64,000 nt of DNA, taken from contig JACGZH010000011.1 in NCBI GenBank assembly GCA_014706385.1, positions 806,001-870,000 on the forward strand, written 5' to 3'. The notes under the pieces are model-generated. The model worked only from the letters and a program-made list of their open reading frames with translations. It made no database searches and had not been told where the DNA came from. This stretch comes from Phaffia rhodozyma. Taxonomy: Eukaryota > Basidiomycota > Tremellomycetes > Cystofilobasidiales > Mrakiaceae. Positions 34,459-45,904 of the stretch are shown here, piece by piece; the stretch's first letter is position 1, and every line of letters begins with the position of its first letter. The position numbers were made by a program, and so were the translations under genes.

Positions 34459-37400
34459 ATGGCACTAGGACCGACGATATCATCTATCCTGAGAGGGCCA
34501 GATGCAGGTGAGACCATAATAGCTGTTTGAGTCTGTATATGTAGAGAGCAACTTTCACTGACACGTGCCCTTTTCAGTCCAACCTTCCCAAGAAGAAGTG
34601 AGGGATAGGATTACTCAAATCAAACAGATTCTGACCAAACAGGAGGAAACTTTCAAGTCGGTTCTCATACCTTCCTCTTTCTCCTTCTAGGGAGCTGCCG
34701 TTTGCTCATGAGATCTTTCTTTATGCTGCATATTGATGTGGTCCCTTAGCTCGATCAACAACGAACTCGCTACTCTCAAGACAAACCCGCCTTCACCTCA
34801 AACTCTCCGATCCCAATTCTCACTTTATCTACTTCAAAACCCAGATCTTCAGTCTAAACTTCTCGAACGACTCGCTAGTCAGCGAGCAGAGATAGCTGCC
34901 AACTCATTTCTGGCGAGTGGATCATCTGAGCCAGAGACAGAACCAGAGAAGACGACTGACGATACAGAAGATGCAGTGACGGGAGGAGTCGAGGTTCAAC
35001 AGCAGGAGGAGGCCGAGGTAGCAGAAATGATGGGCGAGGTGGAAGAGATTTCGAGAGAATTTCCTGATGAGGAACACAAAACAGATTCTGAAGATGAACA
35101 CGATGGACAGCATGGAGAAGCAGATCGTCTGTCGACGAGTTCGATAAAGGAGATCGAGACTGTAGAGAGCACCGAACTCGGTGTGTCCTTCCCTTTTTCC
35201 TTACTTGACCCGACGTGTCTAGACGCGTTTTGTCATACTTGATTGTGTTTTTCGAGATCAGAAATCTTGGACTCTTACTTGACTTGCTTCTTTCTCCGTA
35301 ATAAAACTCATTCAGACCCCGAACAAGAACCGACTCGAAACTCTCCTGCAACGAAATCCCTACAATCAAGCCCACCTCCATCAGTCTCTCCATCCCGAGT
35401 CAAGGCTGAGACCGAGGTCGAGGAAGACAAACCGAAAAAGTCACCATCTTTGATACCCTCACCATCTGATCGCCGTTCAAAACTTGTTGCTAATGATGAA
35501 GAAATCGAATCCGCCCCGATATCTGCCAACTCATCGATCATCGTTCTTGATGGCGAGACGAATAACTCTGAAGTCGATGTTCAGTCATCTGTTTCTGCCA
35601 AAAAAGATTCCTCTCTACCGGCCACAGGAAGGTCGGTCAGAAACATCAAGAAGACGGACTCATCAGAGAAAGACTCAGATTCATTGGGTGTGTTATCGAC
35701 GACAGGGGAACCAGTCCCTTCCCAGGAATCTATCGTTCCGGCAACTCCCTCGCCTATAAAGACGAGACTTAGCACCCTTACAGAAGCCGCTGGTGCTGAA
35801 CAAACAAAGGAGAAAAAAGTTCTCGAGCAGGAAAACCAAGAAGATTCAGCCGAAAAAACTATTGAGGAAGACAAAGACGAAGCCGAGAAGAAGTTGACCA
35901 CACCATCAAAAACGACGGTAACGACGAGTAACGATGGTTCGAAACCTAAACGCGCCTCGACTCGATCTTCTCTAGCTTCGTCCTCATCCATCTTACCGGA
36001 CCCTCCGTCGGCCGAAAGACCCGGACCAAAGCCGAGCGCGGTCTTCAAGAAGCGACTGGCAAGCCCTTCGGCTAGTAGCGAGTTTTCCTCCGATTTGGGA
36101 GATGGAGAAGAGGATGAAGAGAGGGATAGATCGGATCTGGAAAGACGACGGATCAAGAGAGGAAAGCCTGACGCACCCAGCTCTGACCGAAAGTCAAGAC
36201 ATACAGAAGAGGAGGACGGAGGGGATGGAAACGAGGACGAGAGAGAGAAAGGAAAAGGAAAGGAGAAGGAGTCATCCAGATCAAAGGCACGATCAAAACG
36301 AGAGCCAATCAGTTCGCCTATTCGAGCTCCTTTGACTCGACTTCGATCCGACCTATCCCTTTCCAAGTCTTCCTCAAAGGTCTCACGTCCACCCTCTGAT
36401 CCTGCCAGCAACACCACCGACGACTCAACAGTACTCACTTCTTCCACACTGGACAGAGAATCTCTCAAAGGCTCATCAACGATCACTCGGCAAACAGCTC
36501 TGAATTTAGGCGCGAACTCTCAACAGGTAGATGAACTATCGAGACCGCGTAGAGCGGTCAAAGACAGAAAGGCCAAGGCAGATGTGGCCCGAACAAAACG
36601 CGTTCGGGAGTTAAAAGGCGAGGGAAAACGGGAAAGCGAGAGTGAACCTGATGAGACCGATGATGATGATGGTGGTGATGATCAAGAGAAGGAGGGAGAA
36701 GGCGAGGAAATGGAGGGTGTCCAGGAAGAGCAAACGGCGGATGAGGAGGAAGGAGAGCCAAGAGAGAGAAGATCCAAAAGGGGAAAAGTCGTCGTCAAGG
36801 AGGAAAGAACAGAAACAGATGACGACTTGAAGAAGTCTCTGGGTCAGGGGGATATGGGTGAGAGGCAAGAGGTCAAGGAGGAGATTAAGGGATTGGTCGA
36901 TAAAGACGAGGCCGAGGCCGAGAAAGATGTCAAGGACAATGCTACCAACGGGGACGAGAACGACGATGAAGACGATGTCGACGACATTGATGAGGACGAC
37001 GATGACGACCTCGAGGATGACGATGAGAATGACGACGATGATGATGATAATGAGGAGGAAGACGAAGGAGAGGAAGGAACTTTGGCCCTCAAGCGATCCA
37101 AACGAAAATCCATTAGCAGCACAGGATCCGCTGCTAACACTACAGGTGGCGCAGGCTCGAATAAGAAGTTGACCAAGGCGGAGCAAGCAGAGTTGACAGC
37201 TGAGCAGGCGATGGAGGCTCATGAGCAGAAGAAGGCAGAGAGAAGGGTGAGAGATCGGGCTAGAAGAGAACGAGAAAGAGCAGCGAAGGTAACCAAACAA
37301 GCCGAGCAGGCAGCCAGTATGTATTCCCTCCTCGATTGTTCTGTCACTTCCTCTCTGGCTGAATACTGATCTTGATCTGTTGGGTGAATACTGTGTGGCC

Positions 37401-38139
37401 GATAACAGCAAGAGAAAGGAAACGGAAGCGAGACTTACCTGCTGCCCAAGCGGATTCGACTAGCAATGACGGGGAGCCTATCGTCAAACGGCGGAGAGGA
37501 GATATATCTGCCACTCCTGAAGATTGTACATTCATCTCATCCAAATCTTTGATGCCTGCTAAACAGTTGCTTATGCTCTTTTTCGTTCTATTGCCTGCGA
37601 CGAACAGCTGTACCACCTTCATCAGCTCAACAACCTTCTACCCGACAATCTTCACAAACCCCTACTCTGACGTCGACCTCTGTCCCTACCGCGATGTCCA
37701 ACCCTCGGTCATTCAAGAAGACGATCGACTTACTGTACCAACAGATCGCTCAACATCGGTCCTCATCGATCTTTCAGTCCCCCATCCGATCAGTCGATGT
37801 ACCAGACTATCATGAGATTGTTTATAGACCGATGGACCTCAAGACAATCAAGAATAGAGTTAGAGATGGCATAATCATGAGCCTCGATGAATTTGAGAGA
37901 GACGTATTTCTGATGTTTGCCAATGCTACGTTGTTTAACGAGCCAGGGTCAGATGTCTACGAACAGGCTCAAGCTGTAAGATTTTATTTCTATTTGCCTC
38001 CATCTACTTTCGTTCAACGAAGGCTATGCTGAATGCAAGAGAGACATCTTCGTTGAATGAACAGATGATCTCGGACTCGGAGGATCAAATTAGACAATTC
38101 CGGCTACTTCAACAACGTTTAGCACAACAGGATAATTAG
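34459..38139 (+). CDS. Bromodomain protein, BRD8/Bdc1-like, with long acidic disordered middle
   Basis: This is a probable chromatin reader. Exon 1 (34459-34507) reads MALGPTISSILRGPDA; exon 2 from 34578 continues EEVRDRITQIKQILTKQEET and exon 3 SSINNELATLKTN..., a coiled-coil start. Exon 4 (about 35317-37319) is a 650-residue Ser/Glu/Lys-rich disordered region that becomes nearly pure Asp/Glu at about 36955-37077. Basic patches RKRKRD and KRRRG follow. The C-terminal bromodomain (about 37700-38050) reads IDLLYQQIAQHRSSSIFQSP, VDVPDYHEIVYRPMDLKTI, and NATLFNEPGSDVY, which holds the acetyl-lysine-binding Asn. It ends RLAQQDN. A terminal bromodomain after an N-terminal coiled coil is the layout of BRD8/Bdc1 subunits of the NuA4 acetyltransferase; the assignment to NuA4 is inference. 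Confidence 0.82.
36955..37077 (+). repeat. Acidic low-complexity tract (GAY/GAR)n
   Basis: This is an imperfect GAC/GAT/GAG repeat coding for about 40 residues that are almost all Asp or Glu. It sits inside the bromodomain-protein gene. Long antisense ORFs over it (poly-Val/Ile or poly-Ser) are artefacts. Confidence 0.85.
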
Positions 38140-38378
38140 GAGGTCTTTACATTTCAAGTTTTTATAACGACAGCGAGCTGCCAGGAAGCTTCCCCTCTAC
38201 CTCTCGATTAGGTGGTTCGAGGAGAATTGATAAGAAAGTGTTGTATCGTATTTATGTTTTATAAGGGTATCATGTGCTTCCTCTATCAATTAAATGACCG
38301 CCTTGCCCGATTATCAATGTTGGAGGAAAACCTAGAGCAAGTAGAGCATCATGTATCTGTTGTATTCGAAAGGGAGTT
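38140..38378. other. Short convergent 3' gap
   Basis: These 239 bp lie between the stop codons of the bromodomain gene and the PDAT gene. They hold only 3' UTR sequence, with nothing else visible. Confidence 0.5.
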
Positions 38379-41300
38379 TCAACCCCAAAATCCTTTGTTT
38401 TTCTTTGAATCCTCTGAAGAATCCGAAGGCCAATTGATCTTCGCTGCGTATTCTCTGATGTTCGAAACAAAGAGATCTTCTAATTCGTGTCCTCTTCCGG
38501 CGGCTTAATTTGGTACCAAATAAGTTGATCGAGCAGTCAGAATTGATCCCCGGCAAAAAAAAGCGATAGGATACTTACCGATTCGACCAACAGCTTCATT
38601 GACCATCTCTGAGCCCAAAATATCTACATGTTCACCTTTTAGATCAAAGCCAGACAAGACCGCAATTACAAGGTCAGCCCGTCGTGAATGCCTAGGGATA
38701 TGGGCAGAAAAGAAAGGTCCTTGAGCCTACCGGTCGTTGCTCCTCCTCTAAGATCTAATGCTTCGGGTAAATGAGCCTGTTCTCTGGTGACGACTTTGAT
38801 TCCAGCTGGAAGACAGAATCAAGTTTTCAGTAAAAGAGAAATTCGAGAACAAGAGCAATGTCGTGTACATGAAACGATATTCAGTTTCTGATCGTGACGC
38901 GTGAGAAGACGAATGACACGAACCTGGATTCCATTCCTTTCGTTTCCAACCTTCGACACACATAGCACCCAAAGAGAGCAGAGGAACCGTTCCGTCGCCT
39001 GTAGTTGAAGATATAAGAAAACATCACAATAAATAGCCACACTTAATTATATATTAAAAGAAAAGAAAAACTTCAATTAAAAAAAAAAGGTGAAGTGGAG
39101 AGAACAGACCTTCGCCGAACTTGACTCCGTTTCGAACGGTAGGCACCGAATTTGGCGTAGACACGTCCGAATCGATCCACATATCTCTTCCTAGAGGGAA
39201 ATTCAAAGGGTTCGGATCGCTCGTTCCGTTCGAATTACACCCGTCGACACACTTTTTTTTTTGGGATAAAGAATGAGCCAGCGTGGTACAGGAGAGAGAA
39301 GAAAACTCGTGCGATAAGTGAAAGAAAACGAGGCTACGTACAGGCATAGCGTTTCCTTCACCATTTCCTTCATCTTGTTCATATTTACCTTTCATATACC
39401 TGATAGAGATGATCGTTGAAGCAGAATCAGAACAGATCGATTGGTCGAACAGGCGCAATCATGAGAGCATGCTTAGTGCTTTGATAACATGTTCAAACTT
39501 ACCAATACGATCTCTGTGAACCGCAAAACGGAACAAACAGAAGGGCAATCAATCGGATGAGAAGAAACGCTTTCAATGGACTATACAGTATAGGCTAACC
39601 TCTGTTTCTTTTCCGTGTCCATACATGCAGAATATCTTCAAAGAGGGCGCATTTGGCAGTTCTAATTGCTCATAGAGAACCCGGTTGAGATTTAAAGCAT
39701 TTGAGACAACCCAGTCTTTTACGCGCTCTTCTGAAATCGGAACGGACAGAACAAGAGAAACTAACGGATCTCTAGTGGGTTCGTCCATTTTGTATGGTCT
39801 TGATTGTTCTTCCTGAGTTGATCGATATCAGCCTCGATTCCCGATGAATAGTTTGTACCGTACATTTTCTGATGCACGCCGACCAAAACCCAAACGAATG
39901 CAATCGATTCCGAGCGACAAGTCAGTGAGTCGAGCAAGAGATGGCATCGCAGAAGCAGACAAAGTCACAGGGACTTGAGGAGAGGGAATAGATCACCTGG
40001 AAGGGCATAGGCGTGTGTTGAAGCATGAACGCATTCGATTCAGTCACCGTTAGATTAGGCGACACGTGTTCTGCCGTCAATTCCTTTTCCGCGGTCGGTG
40101 CGTCTGAATGTCTGAATGAGAGGAACGTCCCATCTGTTGAGGCCGTGTAAAATCCCGAGTCAAAATGAATTGAGTACCATAAAATCAGATCTTGATCGAA
40201 TCTCAGATAGATACGAATGAAGAGAAAGGTGACCAACGAGAATGAGTGGCATCCAGAGGATCGTCAGGGGCTGAATCCTCATTGCCCCAAATCGTGTTTC
40301 CTCCCTACAGCAGGCACCGGGAGAATGAAGAATGATAATCGGTCTCAATTTTGCTTCTTCCTTTACAACTTGAGAATAGCACAAGACAAACCTTGAGCCA
40401 CATTGAAGCGGACCCTGCCCAGCTTCTGAATAAGTCTGCTCGTTCTTTTCTTGAAAACATTTTCTCAAGCAAGAAAGCGGCCGCAGGGTTAACTTCTACC
40501 GTATCTTTCATCTCACCAGAGAGCAAAGCTGCCATTGCTCTGTTCAGATTTCGGTGTGAGGTTGAGCATGAATTAGCGGTTGCAGAAGAATCAAACAAGA
40601 ATTCGATCAGAGACTCACTTGGCGACTCCTGTGAGTAGAAAGAGACCATAGGTCAGAAGAGAAATGAGTATCCAGATGATCTTGCTTTACTATCTTCGTA
40701 AAAGAATATAAGAGAAGAACGGACCTAGCATCGGTCCGGCGATGTTGACGAATGACTCGATATGGTTCTCGACCCAATCTGGCCCTCCGTTTCCGAACGA
40801 TGGACCTTCAGCTTCCACCCATTTCAAGCTGGTTGACATCACAGATCGCAGACACCACAGCAAAGGAAGAATGGAGGAACTTTGATAAGTGCCGGAAAAG
40901 TAGAAATAGAGATAGGAAATAATGGGAGGAAACTGACAAGTACTATGATCGGATGGATGAGAATCACAAAATACATACAAAGAGTTTGTCGGAATAACAT
41001 AATCAGACAGGATTCGATTTCACCCCATGAAAGGATAAGTAGACACTCACAAGAATGATAGTTCCTCCCATACTTCACACGAGGAACCCAAACCGATGCG
41101 CGCACGCGTTTAGACTTTCCCTTTACGCAATCAGATTGTTTCTTAAGATCATGGAAAGAGACCAACCTGTGTCCTACGAGTACGACTTTCTGACCCGATG
41201 TGTGTTTGAAGAACTCTACTCTAGATTTCAGCTGGGAAAAGTACGCGTCTCGGAGTTCGAGATTGTGATAACTCAGCCGCCTGCCAAAGGAGTCCGAAAG

Positions 41301-42988
41301 AATAGCATGTGAGAAAGGGTGTCTCAACTGTTGATTATCTGACGAAAGGGTATTAGAAGAGCGTACCAGTCGTAGGCGGCTAGCTCCAAGTTATTAGAAT
41401 CATAGTTCAGAGGGGCCAAATTCTTTAGAGAGAGAGAGAGAGACAGAGAAGGAGAAGGAGAGGAAGGAAGATTTGAAGGATATTAGCTATAGCGCTATCA
41501 TCATTTCAAACAGACAAGCGCACAGAAGGAACCTACTTCGATGATCTTTGCCCTACAAGGTTCCAAGACGGACCCTATTCAGTCAGTATTGATCATTTTC
41601 TAGATGAAAACATACATCCAAAAGTAGCGGAACAAGACGCGTACCAAATCCAGTAGCCCTACAGCGTTCGGCAGACGGAAGAGATTCACTTAGTCCTTAT
41701 CCTCAGGCTTGACTGGGTCTCGATGCTTTGGTAAGAAAAGGGAATGATACCTGGATGAATTGAGAAGCAGCGTCGAATCCTTGGGAAGCTCTGACTTTGT
41801 GTCCGACCGGGTCCAAACCTGTGACGGGATCCAAAGCTAGAGCCTGCATCCAAGTTTCCTTATCGGACAGTCTGGATCGAAGACGCGTCGAGCGAGAGAC
41901 ATCGAGTTCGTCCGTTAGTGATATCCATGTCAGCCAAGGACGAGATAAAGATAGAGAGAAAGACGCGTACACGGCTCGGATCATACTGGCCGATCCCCAG
42001 AGTCGTTTCCGGAAGAATGAGCGAGCAGCAGGAGCGGTCGACCATCTGCAGACGCGTATATGAGCAGGTACGACGAGCGAGCGGTCAGTGATGGAACGAG
42101 TTCAGGAAGCAGTCGGCGAGCAGACGACCTACGATTCCAGGTTTCTGTGTACGCCAAAGAATTAGATCGACAGAGATGAGTGAGCGATCAATGGATGAAG
42201 AACAATATACGACAATCCGGTCTTACGTCGAGATGATTCCCTACCGGGTTTCAGATCATGACCCAGGCCGTATCAGAGAAAGAACGCGTCAGAACGTCGA
42301 CCATTCATCCGGCCGGACAGGGAAGGTCAGGGATAAACGAACTCACAGGGATCAGGATGACAGAGTGTTTGGCCTGCAACCCTTCGTCTGCCAGTTTCGA
42401 TCCTACCTGGAAGTCCCTGTTCTTCATCCAACCCATCGCTCCGTTCTCACCTCCAAAGTCTTTAAAGAAGCTAGACATCTCTCCCGGGAAACCACTGAAG
42501 TTGGGAAGATCTGGTACCGGAAACTCATCCAGAAACGTGCTTAACCTATGGGAGTATGCTTCAAAGCTATCGGTATCGAGTGGTGAGATGAGAAAGTAGG
42601 CGAGCAGGGCTCCTAGGACAAGTCCTAGTGGGAACAACGTCTTTGTCGAACGAATGAACGACAGGGGTTTCTTTTTGGGGACATCCAACGATTGAAACAG
42701 GGATTCTGGGATGTTCTAATCAAACGAATGACGGGCACATATAAAGTCTCAAACGAGGATTAAGCTAGCTGCCAGACCATATAAAGACAAGAAGAGAAAC
42801 AGTGGACGAACGGCTTGTTCCCATGGAGTGCTAGGACCGACACCGGCTACTTTGAATGAATGATCATCTTGAGGGAACAGCTTGACCGACAAGGGAGCCT
42901 GTGTCTTTTTCTTGCCATCCCCATTTGGCTTGTCATTCCCTGTCGACTTCTTTGGTGTGGAACCCGATGTTCTCTGACGGATCGGCAT
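38379..42988 (-). CDS. LRO1: Phospholipid:diacylglycerol acyltransferase (PDAT, Lro1-like)
   Basis: This is an ER membrane enzyme that moves an acyl chain from the sn-2 position of a phospholipid to diacylglycerol, making triacylglycerol without acyl-CoA. From ATG 42988 the protein has a basic cytosolic N-terminus, one membrane segment (TLFPLGLVLGALLAYFLI), then HSVILIPG, LESWS and RKRLWG, the lid of LCAT-like lipases. The nucleophile is in KVVLVGHSMGGTIIL, with the Ser codon split by an intron. Further motifs are HWVEAEGPSFGNGG, FVNIAGPMLG, IFCMYGHGKETE, FGEGDGTV with the catalytic Asp, GWKRKEWNPAGIKVV and DLRGGA...HVDILGSEMV with the catalytic His. The last exon reads AGRGHELEDLFVSNI and stops at 38379. 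The gene has many introns. All three triad residues are visible, so it should be active. Confidence 0.93.
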
Positions 42989-43323
42989 CTGGAAAGGTGC
43001 AAACTACGAGGATTCTGCTTGAGGATTGATGGAAGTGAGCGAACGAAACGAAACCCACTTGTCGTGTGGGCGAAGAGCCGATGAAGAATCCGTCCGGCCG
43101 GCTTGTTCTCTCGCTCTCGTTCAGCTTTCGATGTTCTTGCTTCGTCTGTTGAGAACCAGCTTGTGCGCGCTACCCATAGGGACAAGAATACATGGAAAAG
43201 ACACAGTTGAGGCTTCTTCGTGAGAGGGGAACTTTCCGACCCGGTAAGCCCACACAAGGAGGAATCCTGTAAACCCATAACGTCACTCTTGCCTTCCTCC
43301 ACCAACGACCATCGACCATCAAG
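42989..43323. promoter_or_regulatory. Divergent promoter PDAT / small gene
   Basis: This gap of 335 bp lies between opposed start codons. It is mixed sequence with no TATA box or named motif. ORFs through it on both strands are short shadows. Confidence 0.4.
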
Positions 43324-43800
43324 ATGTCCTCCACTCCTAGACTGCCTACTCGAGAACTTCGGTCCTCGCAACCTCCAGGATCTCCTACGCCATCGAGCTC
43401 ATCTCAATCTGGATCGAACAAAGAGATTCGGAAGTTTCCTCTTCCTCCTCAGACGAGTCTGTTCCCCGTTTGCCCATGTTTCTTGCTGCTGCTCCTTCTC
43501 TGAGGGAACTCGAGATGCTGACTTACGATTCTGCACCCTTTGGGCCCTCACAGATCTATCGGCTAGCTCTCAGTTGTACAGATCATTCAATGCATCTTCC
43601 CCGTCTCCTGTCCGTGTCTTTTCTTCTTTGTCTGCGCGATTTCCCAGACCTTTGACCGGTCTGACACATGGCTGACGGAAACTCGTCCATGTCTGGATAT
43701 TGTGTTGATGCAGGTCCTCCGAACGGATCCTTCGTTGACCACGACGTTTGACCCAATCGAACATCCCGAGTTGTATGATCTTTGGGCCTCAAGATCTTGA
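43324..43800 (+). CDS. Small unidentified protein, three exons
   Basis: A three-exon model with phase 0 at each junction gives a protein of about 88 residues. Exon 1 (from ATG 43324, context atcaagATGT) is MSSTPRLPTRELRSSQPPGS... ending PPQTSLFP; a short middle exon gives LYRSFNASSPSP; and the last exon (after ttgatgcag) gives VLRTDPSLTTTFDPIEHPEL followed by YDLWASRS, stopping at 43800. Introns carry CTGAC-type branch sites. I do not recognise the family. The ordered C-terminal piece with FDPxEHPELYDLWA looks like a conserved short motif of a scaffold or complex subunit. It could instead be a chance combination of short ORFs, but the codon phase and splice sites fit well. Confidence 0.45.
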
Positions 43801-44172
43801 TACATTCTCGTCTCTCTTCCTTCCCAGACTCTCTTGTCTTCTGAATCTCGGATCACGTCGGGCCACCTGTCGACTGGGGGAGACAAAGTTTGCATCAAGG
43901 AAGAACATGCCTCCTTTATCCTGTAGCTCACCTTTACGAGGAAACACCTCCAAGGTTGGTTCTTCCTTATGTACATTCTTCTACGATCCAACACGATATG
44001 ATCTATACAAGGATGGGCATATATACATATAACAAAGACGATTTACAGTAAACAAAACAAGAAAAGAAAAGAAACTTCCGGTCCGTTCGTACAACTATAA
44101 GGAAACCTCCCTCGTTGGGCCTATCCTGTGCTTTAGTCACAGTCTTGGTTTTGGATTCAGATCTCAACTCGA
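43801..44172. other. Convergent 3' region
   Basis: This gap of 370 bp lies between the small gene and NDUFAF3. Towards the right it is A-rich with CA-poor sequence (aacaaaacaagaaaagaaaag). No gene is supported. Confidence 0.45.
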
Positions 44173-45112
44173 TCAGACGTCCACCGGTCGTCTTCCACCT
44201 TCGCCACTACCGGACCGGAAAGCGCCGGCGAGAACGGAGAACTCATCGGCAGCCGACCTGGTCGAGGCCGGGGGAGGGTTAACAGAGAGAAGAGCGGCTG
44301 CTACCAATCTGCCCTCTTCGGCCAACATGTTGTATGTCGAGCATGCGTCCCTCTGTTTGGCGTGCAAAGATTGTTGATGTGTGACAAGACGGAAAGAAGA
44401 AGGGGGCAAACTCGATCTGTCAGCGCACTCGACCTGAGGTTGACCAAAGAAAGATAGAAGATGGAAGATAGGAGAGGAATAGAGAAAGAGAGATGGACGA
44501 ACAGTGTTCATGATGTCAAGTTGAATTCCTAATCCGTTCAGATAGTTTCGAAGGAAAGGAGGAGCCGGAAGGACTGTCTTTCCTGTACCAAATATCAGCA
44601 TCTCTGGGTGAGCCGAGGGGAAGAAGAGAAAGGAAGAGAGAAACAAATCAGTCCGACTTGAGCCATCACGCAACGTCAAGCAAGCGGGCAAGGAGAAGGA
44701 AAGAAAGAGACTGACCAGGTCGAGGGCCACATACTTCCAGCACCTTGAACATCTCCTCGTTCCATCCAACCCACCTCCAATCCCACTCTCCCTGTGTTTG
44801 CCCATCCAACCCGCCGATGGCGGCTGTTGTCGACTGAGAGGGCGAATGTCTCAACCGGTCGACACCCCACAGAAATGTCTTGCCACCGAGAAGGATCATG
44901 CTCCCTCCGACGACCATGCCGTCCGAGAGTTCGATCCCAGAGCGGACGAGCCCCGCGACGCTCACTCCCTGGGACGATGAAGGGATGGTCATGTTGTCAA
45001 AGGGAATATGGCCGGGGGCTGCCCCGGATGGAGGGGTCGAGCGGATGTGTCGGACGGAGAGGACGGGCCGGAGGGGTGGAAGGAACGATGGTCGGAGGAT
45101 AGATCGGATCAT
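44173..45112 (-). CDS. NDUFAF3: Complex I assembly factor NDUFAF3 (Mth938-domain protein)
   Basis: This is a mitochondrial assembly factor for the Q module of respiratory complex I. From ATG 45112 the N-terminus is MIRSILRPSFLPPLRPVLSV, basic and acid-free, a good mitochondrial presequence. The Mth938/DUF498 core follows: GAAPGHIPFDNM, VAGLVRSGIELSDGMVVGGS, KTFLWGVDR, EMFKVLEVCGPRPE, MLIFGTGKTVLPAPPFLRNY, LGIQLDIMNT and then DACSTYNMLAEEGRLVAAAL. It stops at 44173 after a Gly/Ser-rich tail. Three introns separate these blocks. The presence of the gene implies that the organism keeps a proton-pumping complex I, unlike fission yeast or budding yeast. Confidence 0.92.
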
Positions 45113-45904
45113 ATTATTCTCTTTCAAGGCCTAGTCTTGAATTCCGATAGAATGTTTGTGGGATGGGACGGGATGGATGGAGGTATAGATCAAGGTGGGA
45201 GGTGACGGTGACGACGGATCGATCCGGAGACTCCGGCTTATAAAACCCCCAGGAGGGATTGGCTGGCGTGCGCGCGCGCTTGCTTTGTTCTCATCTCTCT
45301 CTGTCTCTCTCGAGATCATGTTTCGGTCTGAAGATGCGGAATACAATGTGTACATTCTGAATGATATTAATTAAGGGAGAGGTAGAAACAACAAGAGCAG
45401 CTAGAAGGATCTCAAAAAGAGATGAGGAAACGAAAACAATGGAGCTAGGAAAAAAACGAACGGAACCGGCGAAGAGAGGCAACGAGAACGGAAGGAAAAT
45501 GGACTAAAGAACATGTCCCTGGATAAACAGGATCAAGAGACTTTGAACAGATGGCAGAACAGAAAAGAACAGAGGAAAAGAGAGAGATTATATAGAAAGA
45601 GCAAAACCGAATGAAAGAATCACACCTGAGGGTTTCGGCCAGATGGATGCAGACTCAAGTGAGCCAGGCAGAGGATCATTGTTCTTCTCTTTTTATTCTT
45701 CTTCTTCTCCTTGAAAATCCCAAAAGAAAAAAACAAAAACAAAATCAAATCCGAGAGGGACCATACTTTGGAGTGAGAGTAAGGAAAGTATGGAAAACCG
45801 CAGGGAGCATCATACGCTGCGTCTCTCCCTCCCTCTCCCCCAAAAAGGGATAATTTACACTAGGAAAGAAAGAAAGATGAGAAAAGGATCCTGAAGAGCA
45901 AAGT
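45113..45904. other. Gene-free stretch between NDUFAF3 and bHLH gene
   Basis: This stretch is the NDUFAF3 promoter side (45113 onward) and the bHLH 3' UTR (up to 45904). A TATAAAA-like sequence (ttataaaacccc) is at about 45238-45246 on the plus strand. The remainder is AG-rich low-complexity sequence. No gene is supported. Confidence 0.45.

Noticed and set aside
35581..36486. 301-codon antisense ORF in the bromodomain gene
   Set aside because: It is the reverse complement of a Ser/Glu-rich disordered region; composition (Ser/Phe/Leu) is typical of such shadows and has no motif.
36611..37411. 266-codon antisense ORF rich in Ile/Val/Leu (looks like membrane segments)
   Set aside because: It is the complement of GAY/GAR acid-coding repeats, which gives Ile/Val/Leu runs automatically; not a transporter.
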